From: an uncultured Clostridia bacterium
Lineage (GTDB): Bacteria; Bacillota; Clostridia; UBA1381
Direction: 5' to 3'
DNA length: 58,623 nt
NCBI GenBank assembly: GCA_934501535.1
Contig: CAKSUM010000018.1
Location: 1 to 58,623 of the forward strand
A program made the position numbers and the translations under genes. How positions within the stretch are numbered: position 1 is the stretch's first letter; every line of letters starts with the position of its first letter. Below are positions 32,872 through 41,005 of the stretch, piece after piece. The notes below the pieces were generated by a model that did not search any database, had not been told where the DNA came from, and worked only from the letters and a program-made list of their open reading frames with translations.

Positions 32872-34593
32872 TTATTTATAAATTTTTATTTTTTTCAGCA
32901 GCGCTAAAATCGTTCCGCCTGCCGGCAGCTGCATAATTTCCTCGGGCGTCATTACCTTCATGCCGAAAATCAGCAGGAAATACACCGGCGCCGCAACGAT
33001 AATCGCCGCGATAATCGCGGGCGCATTGCCGATTACGCCCGAAAGCCCGGCATGTATGAAAAATGCGCACACGCCCATTGCCGCCGCGGCAACAAGCGGC
33101 TTTATGATATATTTTTTCGGCGAAAGCTTAATCGTAACCTGCTTTGACAGCACCGAAAAACTGTACGCAAAGGAGATTACCTGACACGCGATTGAGCTTA
33201 TCGGCGCGCCATAGATGTTGATTTCCGGGCGGCGGATAAGCAGAACGTTCAGTATAAATTTGACGATACACCCGAGCAGCAGTCCCGTCGCCGGTGCAAA
33301 AACCTTGCCCACGCCCTGCAATGACCCAGAAAGCGTCTGGTTCAGCGCGGTGAATATCATCGCGACGGCGCTTATCTGCAGCAAATCGTATCCCAGCCGC
33401 GCGTTCGGGTACAAAAGCCCGTAAATTCCCTTTGCCAGCGCGATATATCCGAATGCGCACGGCAGCGCAATCAGTATGGAAATCATCATTGAGTATACCA
33501 CTTTTTCCGCCGCGCTTTTTCGGTCGCCCTTTGCCAGCGCCCCCGCAATTGACGGCACCAGCACCGTAGAGAACGAAATATTGATTGCCAGCGGCAGATT
33601 TATCAGCGTGTCGCTCTTGCCCAGAAGCCCCGATAGCCGCGCCGCCTCCTTGGATAGCTGCGCCAACGTCGGATTTGCGATTGCGGCGGTGTTCCCGTGC
33701 GCCGGAATAAGCGCGCTGAACGCAATTTCAATTCCGCGCGTAATCGTCGCGGTGTCGATTATCCTGTTTACCGCCGAAATTACCGAGCCGAGCGAAATCG
33801 GGATTGAAATTAAAAGTATGCTTTTAAACATCTGCCCGAGCGGCTTTGAAAGAGTTTCCGCATGAGTTAAATTTACGCGCGCAAGAATTTCTTTTCTGCG
33901 GCGGTTATAAAATACCGTGAGGTATAAAAAGCTTATTACGGTGGAAAGAGTTGTCGCAACCTGCGCGCCCGATGCCATAAATACGGCACGCGTGTTTTCG
34001 TCATCCTCCGCTACCCCGAACATAGCCGTCAGAATTGCCGGGAAGCTCGCAAGCACATACACCGCGGCTATCGTAAGAAAGCACTTGAAAAACTGCTCCA
34101 AAACCTGCGACGTGCTCGTTGCGTGCATGTTGTCCATGCCCACGAAATATCCGCGTATTACCGACGAAAGGCACACAAACAGTATCGACGGCGCAAGGCA
34201 CATCATAACGTAGCGCGTGTCCGGCAGGTGCACAACGTAATCCGCAATTATCCCCGAACCGAAGTATAAAAACGCCGACGCCGCAAAACCTACTATTGAA
34301 AACAGCAGCATTGCCGATTTGAATACCTTATGCGCACCCATGTAGTCGCCGACCGCCACGCGCTCCGACGTCATTTTCGAGATTGCGTTCGGTATTCCTA
34401 TCGAGGAAATTGCCAAAAGCAGCGTGTATATCTGAAAGCCTACGTTCAGATACCCCGTGCCCAGGTCGCCGAATCCCTCAAAGTTCGTTATTACAACGCG
34501 GTATACCATACCGAGCAGCTTGACCGCAATCTGCGAAAACATCACGATTGCCACATTAAGCATAAATGAATTTTTCTTGTCCGTTTTTTTCAT
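32872..34593 (-). CDS. SpoVB/MATE-type polysaccharide flippase
   Basis: Start at the ATG 34593 follows GAGGTAG, giving 573 residues with about 14 membrane helices. The family pattern is clear: AIVMFSQIAVKLLGMVYRVV at the start, AISSIGIPNAISKM, and a C-terminal half with ATGLLLGCIVKFILNVLLI. MVF/MOP-type exporters of this size flip lipid-linked oligosaccharides or peptidoglycan precursors. SpoVB-like members serve cortex synthesis in spore formers. Which substrate applies here cannot be told. It is divergent from hisS. Confidence 0.88.
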   Translation of the reverse strand: MKKTDKKNSFMLNVAIVMFSQIAVKLLGMVYRVVITNFEGFGDLGTGYLNVGFQIYTLLLAISSIGIPNAISKMTSERVAVGDYMGAHKVFKSAMLLFSIVGFAASAFLYFGSGIIADYVVHLPDTRYVMMCLAPSILFVCLSSVIRGYFVGMDNMHATSTSQVLEQFFKCFLTIAAVYVLASFPAILTAMFGVAEDDENTRAVFMASGAQVATTLSTVISFLYLTVFYNRRRKEILARVNLTHAETLSKPLGQMFKSILLISIPISLGSVISAVNRIIDTATITRGIEIAFSALIPAHGNTAAIANPTLAQLSKEAARLSGLLGKSDTLINLPLAINISFSTVLVPSIAGALAKGDRKSAAEKVVYSMMISILIALPCAFGYIALAKGIYGLLYPNARLGYDLLQISAVAMIFTALNQTLSGSLQGVGKVFAPATGLLLGCIVKFILNVLLIRRPEINIYGAPISSIACQVISFAYSFSVLSKQVTIKLSPKKYIIKPLVAAAAMGVCAFFIHAGLSGVIGNAPAIIAAIIVAAPVYFLLIFGMKVMTPEEIMQLPAGGTILALLKKIKIYK

Positions 34594-34713
34594 ATATCTA
34601 CCTCGTAAGACGATTTTCTCAAAAGCATACATATATTATATGACAAATAGCCGCTATTATCAAGTAATTTATTACAAAATTTAGCAAAGTTACAAAATAT
34701 GCATGAAATTTCC

Positions 34714-34742
34714 TTGACAATAATGTACGAAAAGAATAAAAT
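34714..34742 (+). promoter_or_regulatory. Promoter of hisS-aspS
   Basis: TTGACA (34714-34719), 17 bp, TAAAAT (34737-34742). The leader of about 45 nt is too short for a T-box. Confidence 0.72.
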
Positions 34743-34792
34743 AGTATATGGACTTTATTGAAAATTAATTTCTGAACGGAAAGGATATAATT

Positions 34793-36043
34793 ATGTTAAT
34801 AACCAAAGCACCAAAAGGTACCGAGGATTTGCTGCCGAAAGAAAGCTACCGCTGGCAGTATCTTGAAGAAAAATTCCGCGCGGTCTGCAAAAATTTCGGG
34901 TACCGGGAAATTCGCGTGCCCACTTTTGAGCACACCGAGCTTTTTGAACGCGGCGTGGGCGATACCACCGACGTTGTGGAAAAACAAATGTACACCTTCA
35001 ACGACAAGGGCGGAAGAAGCATAACGCTGCGCCCCGAGGGTACGTCGTCGGTTGCGCGCTGCTACCTCGAAAGAAATCTGTACGCGGACGCACTGCCGCT
35101 TAAAATGTGGTACGAGCTGCCTTGCTTCCGCTATGAAAACAAGCAGAAAGGCCGCTTGCGCGAATTTCACCAGTTCGGCGTGGAGGCGTTCGGCTCAAAG
35201 GGACCGTCAATCGACGCCGAGGTTCTGACGCTTGCGTTTACGTTCCTCAAAAATGCCGGACTTACCGACCTGTCGGTGAACATCAACAGCATCGGCTGCC
35301 CCGAATGCAGGAAAAAGTATAACGAGGCGCTGCGCGAATTTCTGCGGCCGCACCTTTCGGAGCTGTGCGGAACCTGTCAGTCGCGTTTTGAACGCAATCC
35401 GCTGCGTATTCTGGACTGTAAGTCCGAAATATGCCAGAAAATTGCGTCGGGCGCGCCGCGGCTTTTAGACTACATCTGCGATGATTGCCGCGAACACTTT
35501 GAAGATTTTCAGAAAGCGCTTAAAAACGTCGGTATTCCGTACAAAATAGATGACGGAATTGTCCGCGGACTTGACTACTACACAAAAACGGTGTTTGAGA
35601 TTATTTCCGGCCCGTTCACCGTATGCGGCGGCGGACGGTATGACGGATTGGTGGAGGAATTCGGCGGAGAGCCGACCCCGGCAATCGGATTCGGACTTGG
35701 AATTGAGCGGCTGCTTTTGCGGCTTGACGAACTCGGGGTTATAATCCCGGATGAAAGCAAGCCGGATTTGTACATTGCTCCGCTGGGCGGCGCGGCACAG
35801 GACGCGGCACAGGCATTGTGCTTTAAGCTGAGAACCGCAGGCATTGCCGCGGAAACCGACCACATGCAGCGCGGTCTTAAGCCGCAGATGAAATATTCGA
35901 ACAAAATCGGCGCGCGCTACACACTGGTTTTGGGCGACAGCGAGCTGGAAACCGGGAACATTAAGCTTAAAAATATGGAATCGGGTGAGCAGACGGAGCT
36001 TACTCTCGACCGATTAACTGATTTTTTCATGGAGGATAAATAA
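34793..36043 (+). CDS. hisS: Histidyl-tRNA synthetase
   Basis: This 416-residue class II synthetase has motif 2 in LRPEGTSSVARCY, the histidine-specific loops LDYYTKTVFEI and GGGRYDGLVEEFGG, and motif 3 AIGFGLGIERLL. A C-terminal anticodon-binding domain covers about 325-416. It charges tRNA-His. A four-Cys set (CPECRKK, then CGTC) sits in the insertion domain. aspS starts one base after its stop, so the two form an operon, an order common in Firmicutes. Confidence 0.97.
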   Translation: MLITKAPKGTEDLLPKESYRWQYLEEKFRAVCKNFGYREIRVPTFEHTELFERGVGDTTDVVEKQMYTFNDKGGRSITLRPEGTSSVARCYLERNLYADALPLKMWYELPCFRYENKQKGRLREFHQFGVEAFGSKGPSIDAEVLTLAFTFLKNAGLTDLSVNINSIGCPECRKKYNEALREFLRPHLSELCGTCQSRFERNPLRILDCKSEICQKIASGAPRLLDYICDDCREHFEDFQKALKNVGIPYKIDDGIVRGLDYYTKTVFEIISGPFTVCGGGRYDGLVEEFGGEPTPAIGFGLGIERLLLRLDELGVIIPDESKPDLYIAPLGGAAQDAAQALCFKLRTAGIAAETDHMQRGLKPQMKYSNKIGARYTLVLGDSELETGNIKLKNMESGEQTELTLDRLTDFFMEDK

Positions 36044-36044
36044 T

Positions 36045-37817
36045 ATGGACACGATGAAGGGTTTAAAACGCACGCACTACTGCGGCGAGGTTGAAGGAAT
36101 AGGCAGCACGGTTGTTGTCGGCGGATATGTGCAGAAAATCCGCGACATGGGAACGCTGATTTTTATTGATTTGCGCGACAGAACGGGCATTGTTCAGCTT
36201 GCGTTCGACGATACCAGTGCGCGCGATGTTTTTGAAAAGGCGTCGCAGTGTCACAGCGAGTATGTTCTTTTGGCAAAGGGCGTTGTGCGCGAGCGTGAAA
36301 GCAAAAATGCAGCCATAAAAACGGGTAACATTGAAATTTTTGTCGATGACCTGCGTATTCTTGCAAAGGCGCAGACTCCGCCTTTTGAAATTACCGACGA
36401 AACCAACGTTAACGAGGAGCTTCGCTTAAAATACAGATATCTCGACCTGCGCCGCGCGCCGCTGCAGAAAAATATCATGATGCGCAGCCGAATTGCAAAA
36501 TGCGCACGCGATTATTTCGCCGACAACGGCTTTATCGAAATCGAAACTCCGATGATGATGAAATCTACGCCGGAGGGCGCGCGTGACTATCTTGTTCCAT
36601 CAAGGGTGCACCACGGAAAATTCTACGCGCTGCCGCAGTCGCCGCAGATTTACAAGCAGCTTTTGATGATTGCCGGCTATGACCGCTACATTCAGCTTGC
36701 GCGCTGCTTCCGCGATGAGGATTTGCGCGCCGACCGTCAGCCGGAATTTACGCAGATAGATATGGAAATGTCCTTTGCCGAGGTGGAGGACATTCAGGAA
36801 ATTGTCGAGGGCTTTATCGCCGATTTGTTCAAGAAAATTCTCGGTAAGGACATTCCGCTGCCGCTTCCGAGACTCACATACCGCGACGCCATGGAACGCT
36901 ACGGCTCGGACAAGCCAGATACGCGTTTCGGCATGGAAATTCAGGATATTTCCGACCTCGTTTCGGGCTGCGGTTTCGGCGTGTTTACGTCGGCGATAGA
37001 AAACGGCGGTTCGGTTCGCGCAATTACCGCGAAAAATGCCGTTTCGGTCTACACGAGAAAGGAAATCGACCGCCTTACCGAATTTGCGCGCGGCATAGGC
37101 GCCAAGGGACTGGCGTACGTCCGCTGGGTAGATGACGCACCGAGTTGCTCATTCGCAAAATTCATGCAGGAGGGCGAGCTTGAGGCAATTTTGGAGCGCG
37201 TCGGCGCACAAAAAGGCGACCTTGTGCTCATCGTTGCCGACAAAAACAAGGTTGTTTTGCCGACCTTGGGTGCGCTGCGCCTGAAAATCGCAAAACAGCT
37301 CGACATTATCCCCGATCAATTTAATTTCCTGTGGGTTACCGAGTTCCCGTTCTTTGAATACAACGAGGAAACCGGAAACTGGGACGCTATGCATCACCCG
37401 TTCACGATGCCCATGGACGAATGTATTCAATATCTTGAGTCCGACCCGGAAAAGGTTATCGCAAAGGCATACGATTTGGTGCTCAACGGTACCGAGCTTT
37501 CAAGCGGTTCAATCAGAATTACCGACTACGAGCTGCAGCAGAAAATGTTCGAGGCGCTCGGTCTTACCGATGAGGAAATCGAGGCGAAATTCGGATTTTT
37601 GGTTGAGGCATACAAATACGGCGCCGCACCTCACGGCGGCTGCGGTATCGGTCTTGACCGCCTTGCCATGATTATGTGCGGCGCGGACAGCTTAAAGGAC
37701 GTCACCGCATTCCCGAAGGTTCAGAATGCGTCCGAGCTTATGTCAAATGCGCCCGCAACCGTTGATGACGCGCAGCTTGCCGAGCTTGCAATCAGCATCA
37801 CGGACCGCGAGGAATAA
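36045..37817 (+). CDS. aspS: Aspartyl-tRNA synthetase
   Basis: The 590-residue bacterial-type enzyme has an OB-fold anticodon domain (about 15-110). The class II motifs follow: FIEIETPMMMKSTPEGARDY, the motif 2 stretch FRDEDLRADRQPEFTQIDME, and motif 3 GIGLDRLAMIMCG. A GAD insertion lies between motifs 2 and 3, diagnostic of bacterial AspRS. It follows hisS by one base and has GGAGG in the end of hisS. Because asnS is also present in the window, this AspRS need not mischarge tRNA-Asn. Confidence 0.97.
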   Translation: MDTMKGLKRTHYCGEVEGIGSTVVVGGYVQKIRDMGTLIFIDLRDRTGIVQLAFDDTSARDVFEKASQCHSEYVLLAKGVVRERESKNAAIKTGNIEIFVDDLRILAKAQTPPFEITDETNVNEELRLKYRYLDLRRAPLQKNIMMRSRIAKCARDYFADNGFIEIETPMMMKSTPEGARDYLVPSRVHHGKFYALPQSPQIYKQLLMIAGYDRYIQLARCFRDEDLRADRQPEFTQIDMEMSFAEVEDIQEIVEGFIADLFKKILGKDIPLPLPRLTYRDAMERYGSDKPDTRFGMEIQDISDLVSGCGFGVFTSAIENGGSVRAITAKNAVSVYTRKEIDRLTEFARGIGAKGLAYVRWVDDAPSCSFAKFMQEGELEAILERVGAQKGDLVLIVADKNKVVLPTLGALRLKIAKQLDIIPDQFNFLWVTEFPFFEYNEETGNWDAMHHPFTMPMDECIQYLESDPEKVIAKAYDLVLNGTELSSGSIRITDYELQQKMFEALGLTDEEIEAKFGFLVEAYKYGAAPHGGCGIGLDRLAMIMCGADSLKDVTAFPKVQNASELMSNAPATVDDAQLAELAISITDREE

Positions 37818-37866
37818 CCGATTTATGCTTTTGTAAAAAATATTTAATATTTTTTGCCAAAACGTA

Positions 37867-37895
37867 TTTACAAATGTTAAATTATGTGTTATAAT
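37867..37895 (+). promoter_or_regulatory. Promoter of uraA-pyrR
   Basis: TTTACA (37867-37872), 17 bp, TATAAT (37890-37895), followed by a 130-nt leader containing an attenuator. Confidence 0.78.
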
Positions 37896-37923
37896 GTAAA
37901 AAATGAATGAGAAATCTTTAATT

Positions 37924-38004
37924 CGATGCAGAGACATCGGCAAGAGTAATTTTAGGTAAGCATGGGTATGCCTTGTCCGTTTCTGCGCGGACAAGGCATT
38001 TTTT
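37924..38004 (+). promoter_or_regulatory. PyrR-type attenuator leader
   Basis: The leader has a small hairpin with stem CGATG/CATCG and purine loop CAGAGA (37924-37939), resembling the CAGAGAGG loop bound by PyrR. A strong intrinsic terminator follows: a perfect 11-bp stem (37969-37979 with 37988-37998) and six Ts, 30 bp before uraA. With pyrR as the second gene of the operon, PyrR/UMP-controlled early termination is the natural reading. The loop is shorter than the B. subtilis consensus. Confidence 0.75.
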
Positions 38005-38034
38005 ATTCCGTAAAATTATGAGGAGAGTGTAAAA

Positions 38035-39501
38035 ATGAAACTTATTTATGACGTGGAAGATAAGCCGGCATTCAGACACAATCTGGTGTTCGCAATTCAG
38101 CAGCTTCTTGCGATTATCGCGGCTACGCTGCTCGTACCGACTTTGGTAAACAGCATTTCCAAAACCGAAATGATGAGCCAGGCCGCTGCTTTGTTCGGCG
38201 CAGGCGCAGGAACCTTGTTCTACATATGGTGCACAAAAAAGAAAAGCCCCGTATTTCTGGGAAGCTCGTTCGCGTTTATCGCTCCGCTTGCAAGCGCATG
38301 CGTTTTCGGATACTTCGGTATCCTGGTAGGCGTACTGTTCGCGGCACTGGTTTACGTTATCATCGCAATTGTTATTCACTTTGTCGGCACGAGCTGGGTT
38401 GACAAGCTCTTGCCGCCGGTTATTATCGGACCTACCGTTTCTTTAATCGGTTTAAGCCTTTGCGGTTCCGCAATTCAAAATCTTAACAACACATCGGCAG
38501 GAGATTATAACCTGTTTGCAATTCTCTGCGGTCTTATCACCTTTGTCGCAACCGTTTATGCATCGGTAAAGGGCAGCCGCACGGCTAAGCTGATTCCGTT
38601 TATTATCGGTATCGCCGCAGGTTATGTGGCAGCGTCGCTGTTTACCGTTATCGGCAATCTGACCGATATTCAGGCTATGCAGCTCGTTGACTACACACCG
38701 CTTATCGACAACTTCAAAACAATTACATTGCAGAGCTTTGTAAGTGTACCGAAATTCACCCTTGCAGAGGCTGTAAAGGAGGGCTACAAGCTCGACGGCG
38801 CGGCAATATCACAGCTTGCGCTGCTGTTTGCTCCGGTTGCGTTCGTTGTTCTTGCAGAACACATCGCCGACCACAAAAATCTCGGCTCGGTTATCGAAAG
38901 AGACCTTATTAAAGAACCCGGACTTAAAAGAACACTGCTCGGTGACGGCGTTGGCTCGTTCATCGGCGCAATCTTCGGCGGCTGCCCGAACACAACCTAC
39001 GGCGAAAGCGTAGGCTGCGTAGCTATCACGGGTAACGCTTCAACTTCAACAATTATTCTTACCGCAATCCTGGCAATGCTGCTGTCATTCTTCACGCCGG
39101 TTATCGAGCTGATTAACACAATTCCGCCCTGCGTTATCGGGGGAATTTGTATCGCGCTCTACGGCTTTATCGCAGTCAGCGGTCTGAAAATGGTTCAGGA
39201 CGTTGATTTGGGCGACTCAAAAAATCTGTTCGTAGTAAGTGCAATCCTTGTAACCGGTATCGGCGGACTGGAGCTGAACCTGGGTAAAATCACAATTACA
39301 GGTATCGCAACAGCGCTGATTATCGGTATTATCACAAACCTTATCGTATCGGACAAGAAAAAAGCCGGCTGCGCTTGCTGCTGCGGTCACTGCGAAGAAA
39401 ACGCCGCAGAAGAAATTGAACAGGATACTTCTGAGGAAACCGCCGAGGAAGAGGCTATTGAAGAAACCGCTGTTGAGGAAAACGAAGATAATATCCTATA
39501 A
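38035..39501 (+). CDS. uraA: Uracil permease (NCS2 family)
   Basis: This is a 488-residue membrane protein with the UraA/PyrP pattern: a long run of helices, VLAEHIADHKNLGSVIERDL, GGCPNTTYGESVGCVAITG (substrate and proton site) and PPCVIGGICIALYGFIAVSG. It imports uracil with protons. The C-terminal 50 residues are unusual: a Cys cluster (CACCCGHC) followed by a Glu-rich tail rich in EE/TAEE repeats, absent from typical UraA. It is transcribed with pyrR behind the attenuator, so it is probably shut down when pyrimidines are plentiful. Confidence 0.95.
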   Translation: MKLIYDVEDKPAFRHNLVFAIQQLLAIIAATLLVPTLVNSISKTEMMSQAAALFGAGAGTLFYIWCTKKKSPVFLGSSFAFIAPLASACVFGYFGILVGVLFAALVYVIIAIVIHFVGTSWVDKLLPPVIIGPTVSLIGLSLCGSAIQNLNNTSAGDYNLFAILCGLITFVATVYASVKGSRTAKLIPFIIGIAAGYVAASLFTVIGNLTDIQAMQLVDYTPLIDNFKTITLQSFVSVPKFTLAEAVKEGYKLDGAAISQLALLFAPVAFVVLAEHIADHKNLGSVIERDLIKEPGLKRTLLGDGVGSFIGAIFGGCPNTTYGESVGCVAITGNASTSTIILTAILAMLLSFFTPVIELINTIPPCVIGGICIALYGFIAVSGLKMVQDVDLGDSKNLFVVSAILVTGIGGLELNLGKITITGIATALIIGIITNLIVSDKKKAGCACCCGHCEENAAEEIEQDTSEETAEEEAIEETAVEENEDNIL

Positions 39502-39503
39502 TT

Positions 39504-40040
39504 ATGAAATTTAAAGCAGAATTATTTGATGAAAATGCGGTCAGACGCGCGATTACGCGGATTGCTCACGAGATTATCGAAAAAAACGTAACGGTGGATA
39601 ATCTGTGCATTGTGGGGATTAAGACGCGCGGTGTTCCGCTTGCAAACCGTCTTGCCGAGGCAATCCGCAAAATCGAGGGACGGCAGGTGACGGTCGGGAC
39701 CTTGGATATATCGCGGTTCCGCGATGACATACCGGTGCCCGGCAGAGAAAACTCCGCGCCGGAGGGCATTGATTTCCCGATTACCGGGAAAAATATTGTC
39801 CTCGCGGACGATGTAATATGCACCGGACGTACGGTTCGGGCTGCGCTTGACGCCGTTTTGTCAAGCGGCAGGGCGTCAAAAATTCAGCTTGCGGTCTTGG
39901 TTGACAGAGGTCACCGCGAACTGCCGATACGCCCCGATTACGTCGGAAAAAATGTGCCTACGTCAAGGAATGAAATAATCAGAGTCAAGCTTGAGGAGGC
40001 AGACGGTCAGGACAGCGTGGAACTGTTTGACATTGATTAA
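39504..40040 (+). CDS. pyrR: PyrR bifunctional regulator / uracil phosphoribosyltransferase
   Basis: The 178-residue protein has the type I phosphoribosyltransferase fold with the PRPP loop NIVLADDVICTGRTVRAAL, the PyrR-typical CIVGIKTRGVPLA, and the end-part VDRGHRELPIRPDYVGKNVP. In Firmicutes it binds the 5' leader of pyr transcripts with UMP/UTP and causes termination. It starts three bases after uraA, whose leader carries a matching hairpin and terminator. Confidence 0.96.
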   Translation: MKFKAELFDENAVRRAITRIAHEIIEKNVTVDNLCIVGIKTRGVPLANRLAEAIRKIEGRQVTVGTLDISRFRDDIPVPGRENSAPEGIDFPITGKNIVLADDVICTGRTVRAALDAVLSSGRASKIQLAVLVDRGHRELPIRPDYVGKNVPTSRNEIIRVKLEEADGQDSVELFDID

Positions 40041-40120
40041 TAACGGGGATATGAATGACCTATGCACGGTTTTTCTATCCCCCGGAAAACGGGGCTGTGA
40101 TAAACGGCTCCGTTATTTTT
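40041..40120 (+). terminator. Structured 3' end of the uraA-pyrR transcript
   Basis: A segment framed by AATAACGG (from the pyrR stop) and CCGTTATT plus T run (40110-40120), with an internal CCCCGG/ACGGGG-type hairpin. It probably folds into a branched terminator. A second regulatory role cannot be excluded. Confidence 0.42.
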
Positions 40121-40132
40121 TATAAAAACATC

Positions 40133-40161
40133 TTGACAAAATCCGTTTCGGAATGTAAGAT
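40133..40161 (+). promoter_or_regulatory. Promoter of the membrane-anchored hypothetical gene
   Basis: TTGACA (40133-40138), 17 bp, TAAGAT (40156-40161), 44 bp upstream of the ATG at 40206. Confidence 0.65.
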
Positions 40162-40205
40162 GTAATCAGAAAGAAGTTTTTGCACACATGATAAGGGAGG
40201 CAGGC

Positions 40206-40751
40206 ATGAGAGGATTTTCATTGACACCGGAGTTTAAAAGGCATGCGGCAATTGCGGTTATGCTGATTATAATTGCCGCCGGAGCGACGTCGCTCGTATT
40301 CAAAAAAAGTACGGACGATGTGCCCGAATACAGCGGCAGCGCGCATATGGATTTGGTGAAAGCATACATGCAGTCCGAATACACCGCGGTGTTTTCGCCC
40401 TATTATGACATGACATACGTAAAGGAACTTGCCGATTACAAGGAGCGGTTTAACGAAAAAAACGGCGCAATTACAGCGGAATTTGTCATGAAAGCGGCAT
40501 ACAAAAATTATTATAAGGACCCGGATACCGTGCCGTATATCATCGAGACAAAAAATGAGGGCAATGCCGCGGAATATAAAAAGCTGTATGACGAATACAA
40601 CTCCGAACGTGAAGCATCATTCACCCTGAAATTTGAGGGAAAGATAAAAAACGGAAAGGCGGAGTGTAAAAAATTATATTCAGCCGGCGCCAATGACAGC
40701 TGGTACAGGCTTAAGGACGGCTTGGCAGAATATATAATCTCGGAGGAATAA
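40206..40751 (+). CDS. Unrecognised membrane-anchored protein (181 aa)
   Basis: The ATG at 40206 follows GGGAGG. A single N-terminal membrane helix (about 14-32, AAIAVMLIIIAAGATSLVF) precedes an extracytoplasmic part of about 145 residues. That part is rich in Tyr, Lys and Glu, with YYDMTYVKELADYKERF and YKKLYDEYNSER, and ends in a strand-like SFTLKFEGKIKNGK. No signal-peptidase site or lipobox is clear, so it stays anchored. I do not recognise a family. A tiny gene follows after 7 bp and both share one terminator. Confidence 0.75.
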   Translation: MRGFSLTPEFKRHAAIAVMLIIIAAGATSLVFKKSTDDVPEYSGSAHMDLVKAYMQSEYTAVFSPYYDMTYVKELADYKERFNEKNGAITAEFVMKAAYKNYYKDPDTVPYIIETKNEGNAAEYKKLYDEYNSEREASFTLKFEGKIKNGKAECKKLYSAGANDSWYRLKDGLAEYIISEE

Positions 40752-40758
40752 AAACCGC

Positions 40759-40884
40759 ATGAAGATTTTTGAGGTTTTAAAAAGGCGCATCGCCGCAAAA
40801 ATGATTGCCGCAAAGTACAGGGCGCAGGGCAAGGATGCGCCGACCGCGGTTTATTTCGTGAAACGGAAAAGGGATAAACGGTGA
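40759..40884 (+). CDS. Tiny basic protein (41 aa)
   Basis: The frame starts at an ATG 12 bp after GGAGGA in the end of the previous gene. It encodes 41 residues rich in Lys, Arg and Ala (FEVLKRRIAAKMIAAKYRAQ), probably one amphipathic helix with a basic tail. A terminator follows. No family is recognised. Coupling to the membrane protein upstream supports it being real. Confidence 0.45.
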   Translation: MKIFEVLKRRIAAKMIAAKYRAQGKDAPTAVYFVKRKRDKR

Positions 40885-40918
40885 AAATGCACCGCTGGTA
40901 ATGTGGTCAAAAAAGAAG

Positions 40919-40957
40919 GGCTGAGAAAACATGATTTTATGTTTTCTCAGCCTTTTT
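40919..40957 (+). terminator. Intrinsic terminator
   Basis: A perfect 14-bp stem (40919-40932 with 40939-40952) followed by five Ts. Confidence 0.85.
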
Positions 40958-41005
40958 AAGTTCGGTAACGCACGGTGAGCAAACAGGGAATTTATCGGTT
41001 TGCCG

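Noticed and set aside
34743..34792. T-box riboswitch before hisS (and likewise before asnS)
   Set aside because: The leaders from the likely promoters are shorter than 60 nt and have no T-box core sequence or terminator.
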